DNA of 22,892 bases from NCBI GenBank assembly GCA_002399445.1, contig DHDR01000031.1, forward strand, positions 90,084 to 112,975, read 5' to 3'. Positions within the stretch are counted from its first letter, which is position 1. Every line of letters starts with the position of its first letter. This DNA comes from Ruminococcaceae bacterium UBA4871 (GTDB lineage Bacteria; Bacillota; Clostridia; Oscillospirales; Acutalibacteraceae). Positions 1-7,227 of this stretch are shown piece by piece. The notes below the pieces were generated by a model, which saw only the letters and a list, made by a program, of their open reading frames with translations, was not told where the DNA came from and did not search any database. Both the position numbers and the translations under genes were made by a program.

Positions 1-374
1 TTGTTGGCGGATTTGACCGCTTTGTCTGCCCACGTTTCCATTCCGAATCCATTATAAACAAAAACATCTGCTTTGCTCAAATCAATTAAGTCCTGCGCTT
101 TTGGCTCATAGCCATGCGGTTCTGTCCCATCCGGAATGATAACGGAAATATTGACTTTATCTCCGCCTACTGCCTTGGTCAGTTCCTTCATGGCATTAAA
201 AGAAACAGAAACATTTACCTTTCCGGTCTGGGACACTTGAGATGCACTTTTTTCTGCCAAGTTAGATGCAGCAGAATTCTGCCCGGAAGAGTCTGAAGCT
301 GCACTGTTTCCACAGGCAGTCAGGCCGGCTGCTGTGACAATGCACAGCAGAAATGCAGTTACTTTCTTAAACAT
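1..374 (-). CDS. znuA: Metal ABC transporter substrate-binding lipoprotein, N-terminal part (ZnuA-like)
   Basis: Seen: a minus-strand frame opens with ATG at 374 and runs off the left edge, so only about 124 N-terminal residues are visible. The start is a lipoprotein signal: MFKK, a hydrophobic stretch, then the lipobox LTAC with the cysteine near residue 21, followed by a Ser/Ala-rich linker. The mature part begins with VNVSVSFNAMKELTKAVGG and contains the EPHGYEPKAQDL segment with the first metal-ligand histidine of cluster A-I binding proteins. Known for the family (SBP_bac_9): it captures Zn2+ or Mn2+ outside the membrane and hands it to the ABC permease. It is divergent from the ATPase and permease genes at 520-2017, which complete the transporter. 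The metal (Zn versus Mn) cannot be settled because the other ligands lie outside the window. Confidence 0.85.
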   Translation of the reverse strand, partial: MFKKVTAFLLCIVTAAGLTACGNSAASDSSGQNSAASNLAEKSASQVSQTGKVNVSVSFNAMKELTKAVGGDKVNISVIIPDGTEPHGYEPKAQDLIDLSKADVFVYNGFGMETWADKAVKSAN

Positions 375-420
375 AATTGTCAGCTCCCAAAAAATGTAAT
401 TGATAAACAGCAGATTGCAC

Positions 421-450
421 TTGCAAATGTTTCCCATTTGCATTTATAAT
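421..450 (+). promoter_or_regulatory. Promoter candidate for the znuC-znuB operon
   Basis: TTGCAA (421-426), 18-bp spacer, TATAAT (445-450). The predicted start is near 457, giving a leader of about 63 nt before the ATG at 520. Operator box 1 overlaps the -35 element and spacer. Confidence 0.5.
422..442. promoter_or_regulatory. Metal-regulator operator candidate, box 1
   Basis: Perfect dyad TGCAAAT-N7-ATTTGCA. It lies inside the overlapping promoters of the divergent metal-uptake genes and covers the spacer of the rightward promoter. The same arms and spacing recur at 479-499. A Fur-family (Zur-like) or AdcR-like metal repressor is the natural candidate, but which one binds is inference. Confidence 0.65.
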
Positions 451-477
451 AGTAGCTTGATAAAGCAGATTTGTCAA
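449..477 (-). promoter_or_regulatory. Promoter candidate for znuA
   Basis: Read on the minus strand: TTGACA (477-472), 17-bp spacer, TACTAT (454-449). Its -10 region overlaps the -10 region of the rightward promoter, so the two would compete for polymerase. Box 2 sits directly upstream of the -35 and box 1 covers the start region. Confidence 0.55.
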
Positions 478-478
478 G

Positions 479-499
479 TGCAAATCATTCGCATTTGCA
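479..499. promoter_or_regulatory. Metal-regulator operator candidate, box 2
   Basis: Second perfect TGCAAAT-N7-ATTTGCA dyad with the same arm sequence and 7-nt spacer as box 1, 57 bp away centre to centre. It sits just upstream of the leftward -35 element and just ahead of the rightward ribosome binding site at 508-513. Two matching boxes between divergent transporter genes imply joint repression of both arms. Confidence 0.65.
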
Positions 500-519
500 T
501 ATATTTGAGGAGGACAAAA

Positions 520-1197
520 ATGATTCAAGTCAAAGATCTGACTTTTTCCTACACTGGTTCACCACCATATGTGCTAAATCAATTAAATTTGGAAATCCCG
601 GACGGCGCATATGTGTCTATTGTCGGAGAAAATGGCTGCGGAAAAAGCACGCTGATGCGTCTTATCCTGAAATTTTTGAAACCGACCAGCGGACAAATCC
701 TTTCTTCTGCAAAGCGGATCGGGTATGTTCCACAAAAAAACAGCGCTTCCGAAGATGGGTTCCCGATTACGGTCTTTGAAATGATGGATTCCTATCGAAA
801 GCTTCTTAAGTTAAAGGACAAGCAGGAAACCGACGCCAATTTGCAGAAAGTTGGAATGCTGCCGCAAAAAAAGAAAAAGATGTCTGACCTTTCCGGCGGC
901 CAATGCCAGAAAGTCCGCATTGCGCGGGCACTTTTGGGCAGTCCAGACCTGCTGCTCCTTGACGAACCATCGACCGGCATCGATATGCAGAGCCAGCAGG
1001 AAATTTATGCGCTGTTGAAAGCACTGAATCAAAAGAACCGCATCACGGTTATTGCCATAGAACATAATTTGAACGCGGCCGTTGAAAATTCAACCGCTAT
1101 CTATCACATTATAAACGGACGGGGACATCTCTGCACCCCACAAAGATATGCTAAAGAATTTTTAAATTCTTCCAAGGGGGAAAATTTTTATGCTTGA
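520..1197 (+). CDS. znuC: Metal ABC transporter ATP-binding protein (ZnuC-like)
   Basis: 225 residues. The ATG at 520 is chosen because GAGGAGG at 507-513 lies directly before it; an upstream in-frame ATG at 400 would run through the promoter and operator region. Seen: Walker A GENGCGKST at residues 36-44, Q-loop near VPQKN, ABC signature LSGGQCQKVRIARAL, Walker B LLLLDEPSTGID, and the switch histidine in IAIEHNLN. These are all parts of an active ABC ATPase. Known for the family: the cytoplasmic ATPase that powers ZnuB-type metal import. It overlaps the permease gene by 8 nt (1190-1197), so the two are translationally coupled. Confidence 0.92.
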   Translation: MIQVKDLTFSYTGSPPYVLNQLNLEIPDGAYVSIVGENGCGKSTLMRLILKFLKPTSGQILSSAKRIGYVPQKNSASEDGFPITVFEMMDSYRKLLKLKDKQETDANLQKVGMLPQKKKKMSDLSGGQCQKVRIARALLGSPDLLLLDEPSTGIDMQSQQEIYALLKALNQKNRITVIAIEHNLNAAVENSTAIYHIINGRGHLCTPQRYAKEFLNSSKGENFYA

Positions 1198-2017
1198 ATA
1201 CAGCTTTATGCAAAATGCATTTTGGGCCTCTATTTTCATTTCGATTCTCTGCCCCTGTATCGGCATTTTCTTGGTACTTCGCCGCTATTCAATGATTGGC
1301 GACACTCTTTCCCACGCATCGCTGGCCGGTGTCACAGCAGGTCTGCTGTGCGGGCAAAATCCTGTATTGGGCGCGTTCGTCTTCACTTCTTTCTGCGGTG
1401 CACTCATTGAATTTTTGCGAAACAGCTTTAAAAAATACACCGATCTGATTCTAACCGTTGTCCTGGCACTCAGCGTTGGCGTTGCCATCACAATCATCAG
1501 TTCCGGCAAGCTGCATGCAAACGCGGATTCCTTTATGTTTGGCAGCATTCTGACGGTAACACAAACAGATCTGATTATGATCGGCGTATTAAGTATTCTT
1601 TCTGTTTTGACGCTGACCTTCCTCTATCATCCTCTGCTTTATATCGCTTATGATGAAGAGGCAGCTATGATTGCAGGCGTAAAAGTAAAAACGATTAATT
1701 ATATTTTCTCAATTCTGGTTGCCGCAGCTATCTCTGTTTCCATTCGCATTGTAGGCGTTCTGGTCCTCAGTTCCATGATTGCCCTGCCGGTCGCCACAGC
1801 ATTGCAGCTGGGAAAAAGTTTTCGCCAGACTCTGCTGCTTTCCATTACATTCAGCATAGTGGATATTATGACCGGCCTGTTCGCATCTTACTTTCTGAAT
1901 GTTGCTCCCGGCGGCTTCACCGCACTGGTTTCAGTTGCCGTTTTAGCGCTTGTGCTGCTGGGTAAAAAAGTAGCTGTCACCGTGCGTACATCTCTTGAAA
2001 ACCAGCATTCTGCCTGA
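1190..2017 (+). CDS. znuB: Metal ABC transporter permease (ZnuB/AdcB family)
   Basis: 275 residues, mostly hydrophobic, with about seven to nine membrane segments. Seen: an ABC-3 family pattern with an N-terminal LRRYSMIGDTLSHASLAGV block and the mid-protein DEEAAMIAGVKVKTINY loop, which couples to the ATPase. Length is normal for the family. It forms the membrane channel of the importer together with the ATPase just upstream. Its ATG lies inside the end of znuC, after AAGGGGGA at 1175-1182, so translation is probably coupled. The 362 bp that follow contain no gene. Confidence 0.92.
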   Translation: MLEYSFMQNAFWASIFISILCPCIGIFLVLRRYSMIGDTLSHASLAGVTAGLLCGQNPVLGAFVFTSFCGALIEFLRNSFKKYTDLILTVVLALSVGVAITIISSGKLHANADSFMFGSILTVTQTDLIMIGVLSILSVLTLTFLYHPLLYIAYDEEAAMIAGVKVKTINYIFSILVAAAISVSIRIVGVLVLSSMIALPVATALQLGKSFRQTLLLSITFSIVDIMTGLFASYFLNVAPGGFTALVSVAVLALVLLGKKVAVTVRTSLENQHSA

Positions 2018-2150
2018 TTTGAAAAGTATCAAAAATTTTCTGATTCTCAATCCCTGTATTTAAAATCAATGGTTAGCAGTCAAAGCGTCAAGCTGATTTC
2101 CTCATCAAGAACTTTCATATGCAATAATTATAATATTTTACAATTTATGG

Positions 2151-2179
2151 TTGATTGTCTATTCTCGTAATCGTATAAT
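2151..2179 (+). promoter_or_regulatory. Promoter candidate upstream of the diguanylate cyclase gene
   Basis: TTGATT (2151-2156), 17-bp spacer, TATAAT (2174-2179) in the 2018-2448 gap. It would give a leader of about 260 nt before the TTG start at 2449. I see no gene in the gap and no riboswitch class I can name. A weak hairpin with CCGCA/TGCGG arms lies around 2263-2287. Confidence 0.45.
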
Positions 2180-2448
2180 AAGTATATAACTGTTTTGTAA
2201 TTTTTCCTGGTCTAATTTGAAAAATGAGGAAACTTATCTGTTCCGGTTAAAATTGAACTGCCCCGCATCAAATATAATTTTGCTGCGGTAAATATTCTTT
2301 TGTTTTTCCTATAGATGACACAACTCTATTTCCAAAGTCTTTTACTTTTCATTAATTAAATAAGTCCTAATGAATTCATGTGTTTTTAAATTTGGCAGTG
2401 GGCAACCTCAAACAGTTGGAATACTGGAAAACAGAGGAGGTAAAACCA

Positions 2449-4293
2449 TTGAAGAAATTTTTATATCAAAACAGCCTGCAAATTTCTAAGCTGATTGAAA
2501 ATATTCCGGGCATCGTGTTGATTTGTCAAGCAGATCCGGAATGTACAATTTTTTGCCTAAACCATGAATTTCTAAAAAGCACAGGTTATACCAAAAAAGA
2601 GATCAAGCAAAAATTCCACAGGCACTATACGGAGATGATTGTTCCAGCGGATTTTAAGAACATTTATGCCAAAGCGCAGCGGGAACAAACAGAGTCTTTA
2701 CCGGCATACCGGATTATGCGGGCAGACGGCAAAATCCGCTGGTTCTCTGAAAAGAGAAAACAGATATTTTCAGCAGCAGGAATTTCTTATTTCTTCTCAC
2801 TTCTGACCGATGTAACAGACAAAAAAGAAAAGTATCTGAAGCTGCAGATGGATCTGGAACGCTACCAAATTATTTACAACCAAACAAATGATATTGTTTT
2901 CGAGTGGGATTTTTTAAATGACACCGCCTATTTTTCACCGAATTGGGAAAAGAAATTTGGTTATGCACCTATCCAGAAAAAGCTGCAGCAAACAATACCG
3001 GATTCACAGTATGTATATTCGCAGGATCAGGCCCATCTGCAGGAAGAAATGAAAGAGCTGCGGAATAATGGAAAAGCACTGCAGGATACAGAAATACGGA
3101 TTTATAATGCAAACGGCAGCTATACATGGTGTAGGATCCGCGCTTCTACCCAATACAATCAAAACAATGAGCCAATATGTGCTATTGGTATTTTAACAGA
3201 TATTTCTGAAGAAAAAGAACAGCAAATGTGCCTAATCGAGCAAGTACAAAGAGACTCTCTGACGGGTCTGCTAAACAAAACAGCAACGGAAATGCAGGTA
3301 ACTTCCCATTTAAAATCCGCTGACCACAGCACCTGCGCACTCATTATTTTGGATTTGGACTACTTTAAAACAGTGAACGACCTGTTGGGGCATCTGTACG
3401 GCGACGCCGTTCTGAAAAAAACTGCCAAGGTAATTCGGCAAATTTTTCGGGAAACTGATGTGACAGGCCGCATCGGCGGGGATGAATTTTTGATTTTCAT
3501 TCAAAAAATCAACCGCAAAACAGCGATGCAAAAAGCAAGTCTCCTGCTTCAGGAAATACAGCACATTCCACTGGATAGCAATGCGCGTACGATGTCGTGT
3601 AGTATTGGCATCGCCTTTTTCCCTCAAGACGCACAGAGCTTTGCTGATCTCTACCGATTTGCCGACCACGCACTTTACAATGCGAAACGGAGCGGCCGGG
3701 CAAAAGTGGAATTTTATAAAAAAGACCGAATCCCTGAATCCGTCTGCAGCAACTTGGAGGTCGACAATTGCCGGCCAGCACAGGTTGAACATTTATATGC
3801 AGACAGTGGACAACTCCTGCAGGAAACATTCCGGATACTGAACAGTACGCCAGACACTTCGTCTGCAGTTCATCGGGTTTTAGAATCTATGAGTATCTGG
3901 TTTTATACGAGTAATTTATATATCTGCAAATTTGATCCGTTAAATGGCGATCATATGCTGTTCAGTTGGGATAATCAGTATGCTTCTCTCATGAACCTTC
4001 CAGCAAACAATACACCGTACATCGAAACAATGAACCTATATAAAAAGGCACTTGGGAAACAAAATATCTACTGCACTGAAGAGCATAAAATGCAAAATTT
4101 CGAACTTTGGAGAAAAATGCAGCAGCGGAAAGTGATGAGTCTCATGATAGCCCGCATGACGGTCTGTAAAAAGCCCGTTGGCATGCTGATAGCAGAAAGC
4201 CATACCCATGCTTGCTGGTCGAAGGAGCGCCAATTTGCATTCAGTCAAATTTCCAATCTCCTAGGTCTCTTCTTGATTAAATGCCAAAGATAA
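2449..4293 (+). CDS. Diguanylate cyclase with two PAS domains and a C-terminal GAF-like domain
   Basis: About 614 residues from a TTG start at 2449, chosen because GAGGAGGT (2435-2441) precedes it. A GTG at 2380 is also in frame but has no such site. Seen: PAS-like domain about residues 10-125, a second PAS domain about 138-255, then a GGDEF domain about 265-420 with DSLTGLLNK, LDLDYFKTVND and the intact active-site motif GGDEF at 343-347. An RETD at 334-337, five residues before it, matches the RxxD product-inhibition site. The C-terminal 170 residues look GAF-like but weakly. Known chemistry: two GTP to cyclic di-GMP. No membrane segment is visible, so it is probably a cytosolic sensor. Ligands of the PAS and GAF parts are unknown. 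Confidence 0.88.
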   Translation: MKKFLYQNSLQISKLIENIPGIVLICQADPECTIFCLNHEFLKSTGYTKKEIKQKFHRHYTEMIVPADFKNIYAKAQREQTESLPAYRIMRADGKIRWFSEKRKQIFSAAGISYFFSLLTDVTDKKEKYLKLQMDLERYQIIYNQTNDIVFEWDFLNDTAYFSPNWEKKFGYAPIQKKLQQTIPDSQYVYSQDQAHLQEEMKELRNNGKALQDTEIRIYNANGSYTWCRIRASTQYNQNNEPICAIGILTDISEEKEQQMCLIEQVQRDSLTGLLNKTATEMQVTSHLKSADHSTCALIILDLDYFKTVNDLLGHLYGDAVLKKTAKVIRQIFRETDVTGRIGGDEFLIFIQKINRKTAMQKASLLLQEIQHIPLDSNARTMSCSIGIAFFPQDAQSFADLYRFADHALYNAKRSGRAKVEFYKKDRIPESVCSNLEVDNCRPAQVEHLYADSGQLLQETFRILNSTPDTSSAVHRVLESMSIWFYTSNLYICKFDPLNGDHMLFSWDNQYASLMNLPANNTPYIETMNLYKKALGKQNIYCTEEHKMQNFELWRKMQQRKVMSLMIARMTVCKKPVGMLIAESHTHACWSKERQFAFSQISNLLGLFLIKCQR

Positions 4294-4374
4294 GCATCAG
4301 CGGTTCCCCTTATTTTATCAGTTAAAAGTTATTCAAAAAATGATATCTAAAATGAGCAGTAATGAAAAGAAAGC

Positions 4375-4414
4375 GCTTGAGCAACCAATCAGGTTTGGCT
4401 GCTCAAGCACTTTT
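4375..4414 (+). terminator. Terminator candidate after the diguanylate cyclase gene
   Basis: Nine-base perfect arms, GCTTGAGCA (4375-4383) and TGCTCAAGC (4400-4408), with inner CCAA/TTGG pairing, followed by ACTTTTATCT. The arms lie inside a 81-codon open frame (4362-4607) that has no ribosome binding site, which argues against that frame being a gene. The rest of the gap, 4415-4638, holds only a small nested hairpin near 4541-4574. Confidence 0.55.
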
Positions 4415-4638
4415 ATCTGTTGTAATATTCTGCTCTATGGGACAATGCTATAAATCGGCCTCGGGTAAAGACAGCATTGACTTTCACAGCCCTTGCAAAG
4501 CAGTACACTCTGCAGACATAACCGCTGCTGCAGAAAATCCGGCTGAACCAGCTTTCGCTGGTACACCTCCAGCCAACGACATTAAAATTTATACGAATAA
4601 GATATAGACGGCATATAAAATGCTGTTAATATAATTGG

Positions 4639-4667
4639 AAATATGTTATTCTAATGATAACATATTT
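4639..4667. promoter_or_regulatory. Palindrome upstream of the chromate-transporter operon
   Basis: Eleven-base perfect arms, AAATATGTTAT (4639-4649) and its complement (4657-4667), around a 7-nt centre and followed by further T residues. It ends 24 bp before the ATG at 4692. Its AT-rich arms and position suit an operator or leader hairpin better than a classical terminator, but the function is not known. Confidence 0.45.
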
Positions 4668-4691
4668 TTCATAAATTGGGGTGTTCAAAAG

Positions 4692-5240
4692 ATGAAGCAA
4701 TTATTAGACCTGTTCTTCACTTTTGCAAAGGTCGGCGTAATGACGTTTGGCGGTGGTTACGCGATGCTGCCAATTCTACAGCGGGAAGTAGTAGAAAACA
4801 AGAAATGGGCAACTGAGGAAGAATTAACAGACTATTTTGCTATTGGCCAGTGTACACCTGGAGTCATTGCTGTCAATACTGCAACTTTTATCGGGCAGAA
4901 AAACTGTGGCATCATCGGTGGAATCATTGCAACAATCGGAGTCGTATTTCCTTCCCTTGTAATTATTATTATATTAGCTGGCCTGATTACAAATTTTGCA
5001 AATTTAGCCATTGTAAAAAATGCCTTCGCAGGAATTCGGGTCTGCGTCTGTGTTTTGATTTTCAATGCGATTTGCAAACTTTGGAAAAGCTCTGTTAAAG
5101 ACCGGCTGACCCTTTGCATTTTTCTTGCCGTAACTGTCGCCTCCTGCTTTTTGAATATTTCTCCTGCGATATTCGTATTGGTGACTGTCGGAATCGGCAT
5201 TGTACTGGAACTGTTGGGGAAGGGGGTCAATAAGACATGA
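4692..5240 (+). CDS. chrA: Short-chain chromate transporter (CHR family), first subunit
   Basis: 182 residues. The ATG at 4692 follows TTGGGGTG (4675-4682); an upstream in-frame start at 4635 would run through the palindrome and is unlikely. Seen: the CHR-family N-terminal block FFTFAKVGVMTFGGGYAMLPILQREVV, then the FAIGQCTPGVIAVNTATFIG motif and four to five hydrophobic segments. Monodomain CHR proteins of this size come as adjacent pairs in many Bacillota, and the partner begins at 5237 with an ATGA overlap. Family role: anion transport, classically chromate efflux. The natural substrate of short-chain pairs in anaerobes is often untested, so chromate itself is inference. Confidence 0.88.
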   Translation: MKQLLDLFFTFAKVGVMTFGGGYAMLPILQREVVENKKWATEEELTDYFAIGQCTPGVIAVNTATFIGQKNCGIIGGIIATIGVVFPSLVIIIILAGLITNFANLAIVKNAFAGIRVCVCVLIFNAICKLWKSSVKDRLTLCIFLAVTVASCFLNISPAIFVLVTVGIGIVLELLGKGVNKT

Positions 5241-5815
5241 TCCTTCTCCGTCTTTATTGGGAATTTTTCAAAACCGGTTTATTTTCTGTAGGCGGCGGTT
5301 TAGCAACTCTTCCTTTTTTGTCCCGTATGGCAGATACCACCGGCTGGTTTACACACAGTCAGTTGGCAGATATGATTGCTGTTTCAGAATCCACTCCCGG
5401 TCCTCTGGGTGTTAATATGGCAACTTATGTGGGGTTTGTGTCCGCAGGAATTCCGGGTGCCATTCTCGCTACTCTAGGTTTAATTACACCATCCATAGTT
5501 ATTATATTAATTATCGCAGCTTTTCTAAGAAGTTTTAAAGATAACCGATTTGTAAAAACAACATTCTATTGTTTACGTCCCGCTTCTACCGGACTGATTG
5601 CAGCAGCCGGTTTATCTGTAGCAGAACTAACATTGGTTCATTCAAATACACGTAATGCGGGACTTTTGAACCTATTGGATTGGAAAGCGATTATCTTAGT
5701 ACTGATCCTTTTAATTTTGACTCGTCGTGTCAAAAAGACAAAAAATTTACATCCCATTATATGGATACTGGTTTCCGCAGTTGTTGGTATCGTCTTTAAT
5801 TTTGCCAACGTTTGA
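5237..5815 (+). CDS. chrA: Short-chain chromate transporter (CHR family), second subunit
   Basis: 192 residues, overlapping the first subunit by 4 nt (ATGA), which indicates coupled translation. Seen: FFKTGLFSVGGGLATLPFLSR near the N-terminus and IAVSESTPGPLGVNMATYVG, the paired equivalents of the motifs in the upstream protein, plus several hydrophobic segments. The two together make the equivalent of a full-length ChrA. The gene ends at 5815, and mobile-element debris begins within about 65 bp. Confidence 0.88.
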   Translation: MILLRLYWEFFKTGLFSVGGGLATLPFLSRMADTTGWFTHSQLADMIAVSESTPGPLGVNMATYVGFVSAGIPGAILATLGLITPSIVIILIIAAFLRSFKDNRFVKTTFYCLRPASTGLIAAAGLSVAELTLVHSNTRNAGLLNLLDWKAIILVLILLILTRRVKKTKNLHPIIWILVSAVVGIVFNFANV

Positions 5816-5879
5816 CCGTTGTGAATTGAACAAATGAAGAGGAAGACATATCATAAGGTGTATAATCAAGAGAAAAAAG

Positions 5880-6139
5880 ATGGATGAAAAAGCGGCAATT
5901 TTCTCGTCTGTCCGGACAGACGGAACTACGGTTCCCTTGTTTTTGTCAGGTCCATTAAATGGGGAAACTTTCAGGAAATATATTGAGCAGTATCTTGTAC
6001 CAACTCTCCATACAGGCGATATCGTTGTGATGGATAATTTGCTTGCCATAAAGTCAAAGGGGTCAAGCGGGCCATTGAAAGGGTTGGCGCACACATCCTT
6101 TATCTTCCGCCATACAGTCCCGGCTTCAATCCGATTGAA
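5880..6139 (+). pseudogene. IS630-family transposase fragment, frameshifted and truncated
   Basis: The frame from 5880 reads through a DDE-domain segment: SGPLNGETFRKYIEQYLVPT, then GDIVVMDN with the second catalytic aspartate. Near 6050 the match moves to another frame and continues as KRAIERVGAHILYLPPYSP and GFNPIE, the IS630 block around the catalytic glutamate, ending at a TAG at 6140. The N-terminal DNA-binding part and the C-terminus are missing. One base lost near LPAHK explains the shift. No terminal inverted repeats were found. This is a dead relic, not an active insertion. Confidence 0.82.
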
Positions 6140-6186
6140 TAGAGGATGGTTTCATCTTGATGGCTTTTCCTGTTTATAAATTAATT

Positions 6187-6553
6187 TGCTATAAAGCCTA
6201 TAATCAGCCTATGGGTAACCGGACCGAAGTTATTTCAGACTGCGAACTTATGCGCAAAAGTCTAATAGCAAAGAATACTTCTACCGCGCAGTCGCAGGAC
6301 GCGTATTTAAAGGAATATAACGACTTGAACAAACGTTATGAAGCCGCCGCTGATGGGCTCAGAAAACTAAAAAATGAACGGGCTTGTACGTCAGCAGCAA
6401 TCTCAAAAGATAGAAAAATTTATTCAGGCACTACGAGAAAGCCGGACGGTTCTTGACAGATGGAACGATACTGTGTGGACGGTCATGGTGGAGAAGGGCA
6501 TCGTCCATCGAGACGGACATATCACCTTCATATTCTACAGCGGAACTGAATAG
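6187..6553 (+). pseudogene. C-terminal remnant of a large serine recombinase (TnpX-like)
   Basis: The frame to 6456 gives MGNRTEVISDCELM, NTSTAQSQDAYLKEYNDLNK and RYEAAADGLRKL, matching the coiled-coil C-terminal part of large serine recombinases from Clostridia transposons. The match then shifts frame: RQQSQKIEKFIQALRES, VLDRWNDTVWTVMVEKGIVH, and the family's usual ending DGHITFIFYSGTE with TAG at 6551-6553. The catalytic N-terminal and zinc-ribbon parts are absent, and about 30 internal residues seem deleted. A relic of an older mobilizable element in the same spot downstream of the tRNA. Confidence 0.78.
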
Positions 6554-6635
6554 GCTCTGGCTTTTTCTTTACTGATAAATAATTAAAAAGTGCACACGGT
6601 AACGACCTTCCGTTAAAAAGTTTAATCATAAAATG

Positions 6636-6683
6636 AAACAGGCCCTTCGGCAGTGATTCGACCACCGTCGCAGAGCCTGTTTT
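6636..6683. terminator. Terminator-like hairpin at the end of the recombinase relic
   Basis: AAACAGGC (6636-6643) pairs with GCCTGTTT (6675-6682), with T-rich tails on both sides, so it could act in either direction. It lies in the non-coding tail after the serine recombinase remnant and probably belongs to the same old element. Nothing else is recognisable from 6554 to 6725. Confidence 0.4.
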
Positions 6684-6725
6684 CGTTAGAAAATATTGAT
6701 AAAGCCTTGTAAATAGGCACTTTTT

Positions 6726-6782
6726 CAATAAAAAACTGAACGCCTATCCAGAAACACATTGTATCGAAATAGGCGTTCAGTT
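6726..6782 (-). terminator. Original terminator of the tRNA-Leu gene, now displaced
   Basis: On the minus strand a 14-bp perfect stem, AACTGAACGCCTAT with its complement (6769-6782 and 6734-6747), closes a 21-nt loop and is followed by TTTTTT. It starts one base beyond the left 23-bp repeat. In the uninterrupted chromosome this base would directly follow the tRNA's CCA end. It is therefore best read as the native tRNA terminator, separated from its gene by the inserted element. Confidence 0.8.
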
Positions 6783-6783
6783 A

Positions 6784-6806
6784 TGGTGCGGATGACAGGA
6801 CTTGAA
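6784..6806. repeat. Left attachment site core
   Basis: 23-bp exact copy of the 3' end of the tRNA-Leu gene (CCA end, acceptor and part of the T arm), starting TGGTGCGGATG and ending CTTGAA. The match stops at 6807. The rest of the tRNA is not present here, so this copy is a duplicated target, not a second tRNA. Confidence 0.92.
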
Positions 6807-6903
6807 TTGCAACCCATACCATTTTTGCTATACAGCCTAATTAAATAATGGCTTATCTATGCGGTTCGTCAACTTCCATATACAACAATAGTCAATACTT
6901 TTT

Positions 6904-6942
6904 TGGGGTACAGATTTTTAATTGGGGTACAAATTGGGGTAT
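6904..6942 (+). repeat. Left integrase arm-site candidates
   Basis: Three direct repeats of TGGGGTAY at 6904-6911, 6923-6930 and 6935-6942, the last two spaced by 12 bp. The same motif, orientation and 12-bp spacing recur near the right end (16176-16195). This fits arm-type binding sites of the tyrosine integrase. Confidence 0.65.
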
Positions 6943-7031
6943 AAAAGCTACATTTCTTTTTGTCGGATTGTGTGATATAATGGCAATGCTGTTCTTCCTC
7001 TATGCCTAGCAGCAGAGGGGAGGTGTCGAGC

Positions 7032-7127
7032 GTGAATATTGTTATCACTTTTTTACTTTCGGTCACGGCTGGTGTACTCGTACATATTATCAGCAAATGG
7101 TTAGACCGAAACCACAAGAACAGCTAG
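7032..7127 (+). CDS. 31-residue hydrophobic peptide, type I toxin-like
   Basis: GTG at 7032 after GAGGGGAGGTG (7015-7025), stop at 7125-7127. The peptide begins MNIVITFLLSVTAGVLV, is followed by HIISKWLDR and ends NHKNS: one membrane segment and a short charged tail. That is the size and shape of Fst/TxpA-like or other small membrane toxins and of small peptides common in Clostridia elements. The leader contains TTCCTCT (7004-7010), which can pair with AGAGGGGAG around the ribosome binding site and hide it. A TATAAT at 6976-6981 may be its -10. A strong hairpin terminator follows at 7137-7166. Toxin activity is inference; no antisense RNA promoter was identified. Confidence 0.6.
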   Translation: MNIVITFLLSVTAGVLVHIISKWLDRNHKNS

Positions 7128-7136
7128 CCTAAAATG

Positions 7137-7173
7137 AACCCCCGGAAGCCGTCACTTCTGGGGGTTCGCTTTT
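7137..7173. terminator. Bidirectional terminator between the peptide gene and the integrase
   Basis: AACCCCCGGAAG (7137-7148) pairs with CTTCTGGGGGTT (7155-7166), six-base loop, one mismatch. It is followed on the plus strand by CGCTTTT and on the minus strand by CATTTTA. It serves the peptide gene rightwards and the integrase gene leftwards. Confidence 0.75.
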
Positions 7174-7227
7174 GGTGCTAAGCATGACTATGCTATCACT
7201 TTTTTCACTCTGTATTATATCCCGACC

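Noticed and set aside
2018..2448. Cyclic di-GMP riboswitch upstream of the diguanylate cyclase
   Set aside because: The conserved core elements of the known c-di-GMP riboswitch classes were not recognisable; only a promoter-like sequence and weak hairpins are seen.
4362..4607. 81-codon open frame after the diguanylate cyclase gene
   Set aside because: No ribosome binding site, start lies in a terminator-like hairpin, and no family resemblance.
6784..6806. Second tRNA gene at the left end
   Set aside because: Only the 3' 23 bp of the tRNA are present; anticodon and 5' parts are absent.
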